Shown here: positions 22,918-25,716 of the stretch, in pieces | How positions within the stretch are numbered: the stretch's first letter is position 1 | How the letters are laid out: every line of letters starts with the position of its first letter | From: CBIFWW01 sp966186435 | GTDB lineage: Bacteria > Pseudomonadota > Gammaproteobacteria > Enterobacterales > Enterobacteriaceae | Length of the DNA stretch: 25,716 bases | Direction: 5' to 3' | NCBI GenBank assembly: GCA_966186435.1 | Contig: CBIFWW010000035.1 | Span: 1 to 25,716, forward strand | Notes under the pieces: generated by a model | Told to the model about the DNA's origin: nothing | The model's database searches: none | What the model saw: only the letters and a program-made list of their open reading frames with translations | Translations under genes and position numbers: made by a program

Positions 22918-23964
22918 ATGACTGCACTATCCCAGGTTTTATCCTTGCACCGCCCTGACGACTGGCACCTCCATCTGCGCGATGGTGAAATGCTCTCCAC
23001 CGTTGTGCCTTACACCAGCGCCATCTATGGACGGGCGATTGTGATGCCTAATCTGGCGCCACCGATCACCACCGTCGACGCGGCCCGCAGCTATCGCCAA
23101 CGCATTCTGGACGCAGTTCCACAGGGCCATAACTTTACCCCGTTGATGACCTGCTACCTTACTGACAGCATCGACCCGGACGAAGTTGAACGTGGTTTCA
23201 ATGAAGGGGTATTCACAGCCGCTAAACTTTACCCAGCTAATGCCACCACCAACTCTAGCCACGGGGTGACCAGCGTTGACGCCATTATGCCGGTGCTGGA
23301 ACGCATGCAAAAACTGGGGATGCCGCTGCTGGTTCATGGTGAAGTGACCCATGCAGATATTGATATCTTTGACCGCGAAGCCCGCTTTATTGAAACTGTC
23401 ATGGAGCCATTGCGCCGCCGTCTACCGGGCCTGAAGGTGGTGTTCGAGCATATCACCACCAAAGATGCCGCCGAGTATGTGCGCGACGGTAATGAACTGC
23501 TGGCAGCCACTATCACGCCTCAGCACCTGATGTTCAACCGCAATCACATGTTGGTTGGCGGCATCCGCCCTCACCTGTATTGCCTGCCAATCCTCAAGCG
23601 CAGCACCCATCAGCAGGCACTGCGTGAACTGGCCACCAGCGGCCTTGAGCGGGTGTTCCTTGGCACCGATTCCGCTCCCCATGCTAAAGGCAAGAAAGAG
23701 TCCAGCTGCGGCTGTGCCGGGTGCTTTAATGCTCCCTCTGCACTGGCGGCCTATGCCACGGTGTTCGAAGAAATGAACGCCTTGGGTAAACTTGAAGCCT
23801 TTACCTCCTTGAACGGACCGCGCTTCTACGGCCTGCCAGTGAATGAAGACCGCATTGAGCTGCGCCGGGTGGTTAACACCGTGGAAAGCGAAGTTATTTG
23901 TGGCACAGAGTCGGTGATCCCGTTCCTGGCCGGTGAGCAAGTTAACTGGCAAGTAATCGCATAA
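22918..23964 (+). CDS. pyrC: dihydroorotase PyrC
   Basis: PyrC cyclises carbamoyl-aspartate to dihydroorotate, the third step of pyrimidine synthesis, in the cytosol. It has 348 residues, as in E. coli. The dinuclear zinc ligands are present: H17 and H19 (DDWHLHLRDG), the carboxylated lysine K103 (AAKLYPANATT), H140, H178 and D251 (GTDSAPH). The start at 22918 (MTALSQ) fits the family and has GGAG 6 nt upstream. An in-frame ATG 15 nt earlier lies inside the regulatory hairpin and is not used. The C-terminal ~40 residues differ from E. coli more than the rest does. Confidence 0.97.
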   Translation: MTALSQVLSLHRPDDWHLHLRDGEMLSTVVPYTSAIYGRAIVMPNLAPPITTVDAARSYRQRILDAVPQGHNFTPLMTCYLTDSIDPDEVERGFNEGVFTAAKLYPANATTNSSHGVTSVDAIMPVLERMQKLGMPLLVHGEVTHADIDIFDREARFIETVMEPLRRRLPGLKVVFEHITTKDAAEYVRDGNELLAATITPQHLMFNRNHMLVGGIRPHLYCLPILKRSTHQQALRELATSGLERVFLGTDSAPHAKGKKESSCGCAGCFNAPSALAAYATVFEEMNALGKLEAFTSLNGPRFYGLPVNEDRIELRRVVNTVESEVICGTESVIPFLAGEQVNWQVIA

Positions 23965-23987
23965 CGTAAAAAAAATCAGCTCTACTC

Positions 23988-24023
23988 TTGCATGTTAAAA
24001 AAGCTAACTGTATAAACATACAG
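23988..24023 (+). promoter_or_regulatory. dinI promoter with LexA (SOS) box
   Basis: A -35 TTGCAT (23988–23993), a 17-nt spacer and a -10 TATAAA (24011–24016) form a good sigma70 promoter. A LexA operator CTG-N10-CAG (24008–24023, CTGTATAAACATACAG) covers the -10, matching the consensus CTGTATATATATACAG except for two central bases. dinI should be repressed by LexA and induced by DNA damage. Confidence 0.92.
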
Positions 24024-24044
24024 TATCTTTAAGAGGGGCTGATT

Positions 24045-24290
24045 ATGCGTATTGAAGTGACAGTTGCGAAATCCACCACGTTGCCTGCGGGTGCACTGGA
24101 TGCGTTGACCGGCGAGCTTTCTCGGCGTATCAGCCACTCATTCCCGGACAGCGAAAACCAGGTGCAAGTGCGTTATGCCACCGGTAATAACCTTTCGGTT
24201 ATTGGGGGCGCCAAAGATGACAAAGAGAAGATCAGGGAGATCCTTCAGGAAACCTGGGAAAGTGCAGACGATTGGTTTTGTACAGAGTAA
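24045..24290 (+). CDS. dinI: DNA damage-inducible protein DinI
   Basis: DinI (81 residues, same as E. coli) binds RecA filaments. It stabilises them and modulates the coprotease activity that cleaves UmuD and LexA. The sequence matches along its length, including MRIEVTVAKSTTLPAGAL, ELSRRISHSFPDSENQVQVR, and the acidic C-terminal helix with EILQETWESADDWF, which mimics DNA when contacting RecA. A strong AGAGGGG ribosome binding site precedes the ATG. It stands alone between its LexA-controlled promoter and an intrinsic terminator. Confidence 0.96.
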   Translation: MRIEVTVAKSTTLPAGALDALTGELSRRISHSFPDSENQVQVRYATGNNLSVIGGAKDDKEKIREILQETWESADDWFCTE

Positions 24291-24292
24291 AA

Positions 24293-24323
24293 CCTGGATG
24301 CGGCGAGGCTAACGCCTGCCTAC
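24293..24323. repeat. REP-like palindromic unit downstream of dinI
   Basis: The segment from 24293 contains GGATGCGGCG, then TAACGCCT and CCTAC. This resembles the enterobacterial REP/PU consensus (GGATGCGGCG...AACGCCTTATCCGGCCTAC) with some decay. GGCG/CGCC forms the stem. It sits between the dinI stop and its terminator, a usual REP position. Confidence 0.5.
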
Positions 24324-24339
24324 CACCAACCGTTTTTTT

Positions 24340-24364
24340 CCGGGCTTCGCCGCCCGGTTTTTTT
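24340..24364 (+). terminator. dinI terminator
   Basis: CCGGGC (24340–24345) pairs with GCCCGG (24352–24357) around a TTCGCC loop, followed by seven T residues. It is a strong intrinsic terminator. Confidence 0.9.
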
Positions 24365-24472
24365 CATTTATCCCTTTGAAATTTCCCCTCTCATCGCCAC
24401 TTATTATTTGGTCGAAACAACGTTCAGATTAATCATAAAGTGCAGTGTCTATTTTTTAATCCCAGTTTATTT

Positions 24473-24501
24473 TTCGCGTAAAAGCCATTTACTGATATAA
24501 T
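24473..24501 (+). promoter_or_regulatory. bssS promoter (extended -10)
   Basis: A perfect extended -10, TG at 24493–24494, one base, then TATAAT (24496–24501), lies 71 nt before the bssS ATG. The -35 position (24473–24478, TTCGCG) is poor, as is common with extended -10 promoters. The AT-rich stretch 24365–24470 upstream has no gene that I can see. Confidence 0.7.
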
Positions 24502-24572
24502 TAAGTTGCTTCAGATAACATGCATTGGAACCTCATAAGTCGTTGTCATTAACACGTATTAAGGGGGTTATG

Positions 24573-24827
24573 ATGGAAAAGAATAATGAAGTCATCCACA
24601 CGCATCCCCTTGTCGGATGGGACATCAGCACCGTTGATAGCTACGATGCGATGATGCTGCGCCTGCACTACCTCACCTCAAACCATTCAAATCGGGAAGA
24701 AACCGAAGTGGGCCAAACCCTTTGGTTAACGACTGACGTCGCGCGGCAATTTATTTCGATCCTTGAGGCGGGTATCGCTAAAATTGAATCCGGTGAATAC
24801 CAGGCCGCTGATTACCGAAAACATTAG
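24573..24827 (+). CDS. bssS: biofilm formation regulator BssS
   Basis: BssS (84 residues, same as E. coli YceP/BssS) is a small cytosolic protein reported to affect biofilm formation, indole and autoinducer-2 related signalling. Its mechanism is not settled. The match is close: MEKNNEVIHTHPLVGWDIST, VDSYDAMMLRLHYLT and TEVGQTLWLTTDVARQFISI, then LEAGIAKIESGEY. I chose the ATG at 24573, with a GGGGG-type ribosome binding site, over an in-frame ATG 48 nt upstream, because the match to the family begins here. It is a single-gene unit with its own promoter and terminator. Confidence 0.95.
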   Translation: MEKNNEVIHTHPLVGWDISTVDSYDAMMLRLHYLTSNHSNREETEVGQTLWLTTDVARQFISILEAGIAKIESGEYQAADYRKH

Positions 24828-24848
24828 GGTTGTTTAAATATTAACCAG

Positions 24849-24869
24849 GGCACCTTAGGGTGCCTTTTT
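24849..24869 (+). terminator. bssS terminator
   Basis: GGCACC (24849–24854) pairs with GGTGCC (24859–24864) around a TTAG loop and is followed by five T residues, about 20 nt after the bssS stop. Confidence 0.88.
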
Positions 24870-24907
24870 CTATTTCTACTTGTTTCATCTCCTCAGCTTA
24901 ATTAACC

Positions 24908-24916
24908 TGCTAATAA
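24908..24916 (+). promoter_or_regulatory. possible solA promoter, extended -10
   Basis: TG (24908–24909), one base, then TAATAA (24911–24916) resembles an extended -10 element 24 nt before the solA ATG. No -35 at a proper distance is visible, so this is a weak call. Confidence 0.3.
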
Positions 24917-24939
24917 CTTTCCAATAATGAGTAATGACC

Positions 24940-25716
24940 ATGGATTATGATTTTATTATTGTGGGTAGTGGTTCTGTCGGTGCTGCTGCTGGTTATTACG
25001 CCCGCCAGGCAGGGCTAAACGTACTGATGATTGATAGCGCCCACCCGCCTCACCAGCAGGGTGCCCACCATGGCAAAACCCGCTTAATGCGTCATGCCTA
25101 TGGCGAGGGTGAACGCTATGTCCCACTGGCGTTGCGCGCCCAGCAACTGTGGGAGCAGCTGGAAAGCGCCTGCGGTGAACCGATTTTTGAGCGCACCGGG
25201 GTGCTCAACCTTGGCCCGGCCCACTCCCCTTTCCTGGCAAATGTGTTAGCTAGCGCCAGTAAATATCAGCTGCCGCTGGAGCAACTGGACAGTGCCACGG
25301 TGGTTAGCCGCTATCCACAGGTCAGCGTTCCTGATGATTATATCGGGCTGCTGGAAAAAGATGCTGGGGTACTATTTAGTGAAACCGCGGTGGCAGCCTA
25401 TATCCGGCTTGCCTGTGAGGCAGGCTGCGCCCAACTGTTTAACTGCCCGGTTAGTGCCATTGAACCCATCGACGGGGGCATGCGGGTCGTGACGCCGGAA
25501 GGGGAATACACTGGCCGCCGTCTGTTGCTGAGTGCTGGCACCTGGGTGAAGAAATTGGCTCCCAATTTGCCCGTTTCACCGTTGCGCAAAGTATTTGTCT
25601 GGCACCAGGCCGATGGCCGTTACGGCAAAGAGAATCACTTCCCGGCTTTTACCGGTGAATTGCCCGATGGTAGCCAGTTCTATGGCTTCCCGGCGGATAA
25701 AGATAATGAGTTAAAG
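24940..25716 (+). CDS. solA: N-methyl-L-tryptophan oxidase SolA, 5' part
   Basis: The frame is open from the ATG at 24940 to the end of the window (259 codons; E. coli SolA has 372). SolA is a flavoprotein of the monomeric sarcosine oxidase family that demethylates N-methyl-tryptophan, producing formaldehyde and hydrogen peroxide. The N-terminal FAD-binding Rossmann motif reads VGSGSVGAAAG (residues 8–18). Further matches are HHGKTRLMRHAYGEGERYVPLALRAQ (split around residue 50–75), GLLEKDAGVLFSETAV and SAGTWVKKLAP. The cysteine that binds FAD covalently (near 308 in E. coli) would lie outside the window. The ribosome binding site is weak. I see no frameshift in the visible part. Confidence 0.93.
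   Translation, partial: MDYDFIIVGSGSVGAAAGYYARQAGLNVLMIDSAHPPHQQGAHHGKTRLMRHAYGEGERYVPLALRAQQLWEQLESACGEPIFERTGVLNLGPAHSPFLANVLASASKYQLPLEQLDSATVVSRYPQVSVPDDYIGLLEKDAGVLFSETAVAAYIRLACEAGCAQLFNCPVSAIEPIDGGMRVVTPEGEYTGRRLLLSAGTWVKKLAPNLPVSPLRKVFVWHQADGRYGKENHFPAFTGELPDGSQFYGFPADKDNELK

Noticed and set aside
24927..24950. Seven-codon frame (MSNDHGL) overlapping the solA start out of frame
   Set aside because: Very short frame with no ribosome site of its own. Translational coupling is possible but not supported by anything else.

Overview
The window is a stretch of core chromosome from a motile enteric gammaproteobacterium (Enterobacterales, close to Enterobacteriaceae). Gene order and protein lengths follow the Escherichia/Salmonella yceD–yceF–rluC–rne–flg–murJ–yceM–yceH–rimJ–grxB–yceB–pyrC–dinI–bssS–solA block almost exactly. 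The proteins are clearly diverged from E. coli, and I do not assign a genus. There is no insertion sequence, prophage, CRISPR array, tRNA or rRNA. I found no undescribed multi-gene system.

Left part (1–5.8 kb): the first codons of yceD (leftward), then yceF (m7GTP pyrophosphatase), rluC (23S rRNA pseudouridine synthase, leftward) and rne (RNase E). rne is preceded by a leader of about 360 nt that carries an hp2-type autoregulatory hairpin. Together these genes concern RNA modification and RNA decay.

Middle part (5.8–17.3 kb): a complete flagellar cluster. flgBCDEFGHIJ and flgKL run leftward and encode rod, rod cap, hook cap, hook, P ring, L ring and hook–filament junction. flgA, flgM and flgN run rightward and encode the P-ring chaperone, anti-sigma28 and the FlgK/FlgL chaperone. 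Regulation can be read from the DNA: a likely FlhD4C2 site lies between flgB and flgA, and excellent sigma28 promoters (8-mer, 11-nt spacer, 8-mer) precede flgM and flgK.

Right part (17.3–25.7 kb): murJ (lipid II flippase), yceM, yceH and rimJ run leftward. Rightward come the remains of mdtH, grxB, yceB, pyrC with a start-site-switching type leader, dinI behind a LexA box, bssS, and the 5' part of solA.

The real anomalies sit between rimJ and yceB. Where the roughly 400-residue MdtH drug transporter is expected there is a 30-codon in-frame remnant that joins its first ~12 residues to its last ~18. Just downstream, grxB (glutaredoxin 2) has lost one T exactly at the CPxC active-site codons, which splits it into a 16-codon stub and an active-site-less remainder. 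Both need checking as true lesions or assembly errors.
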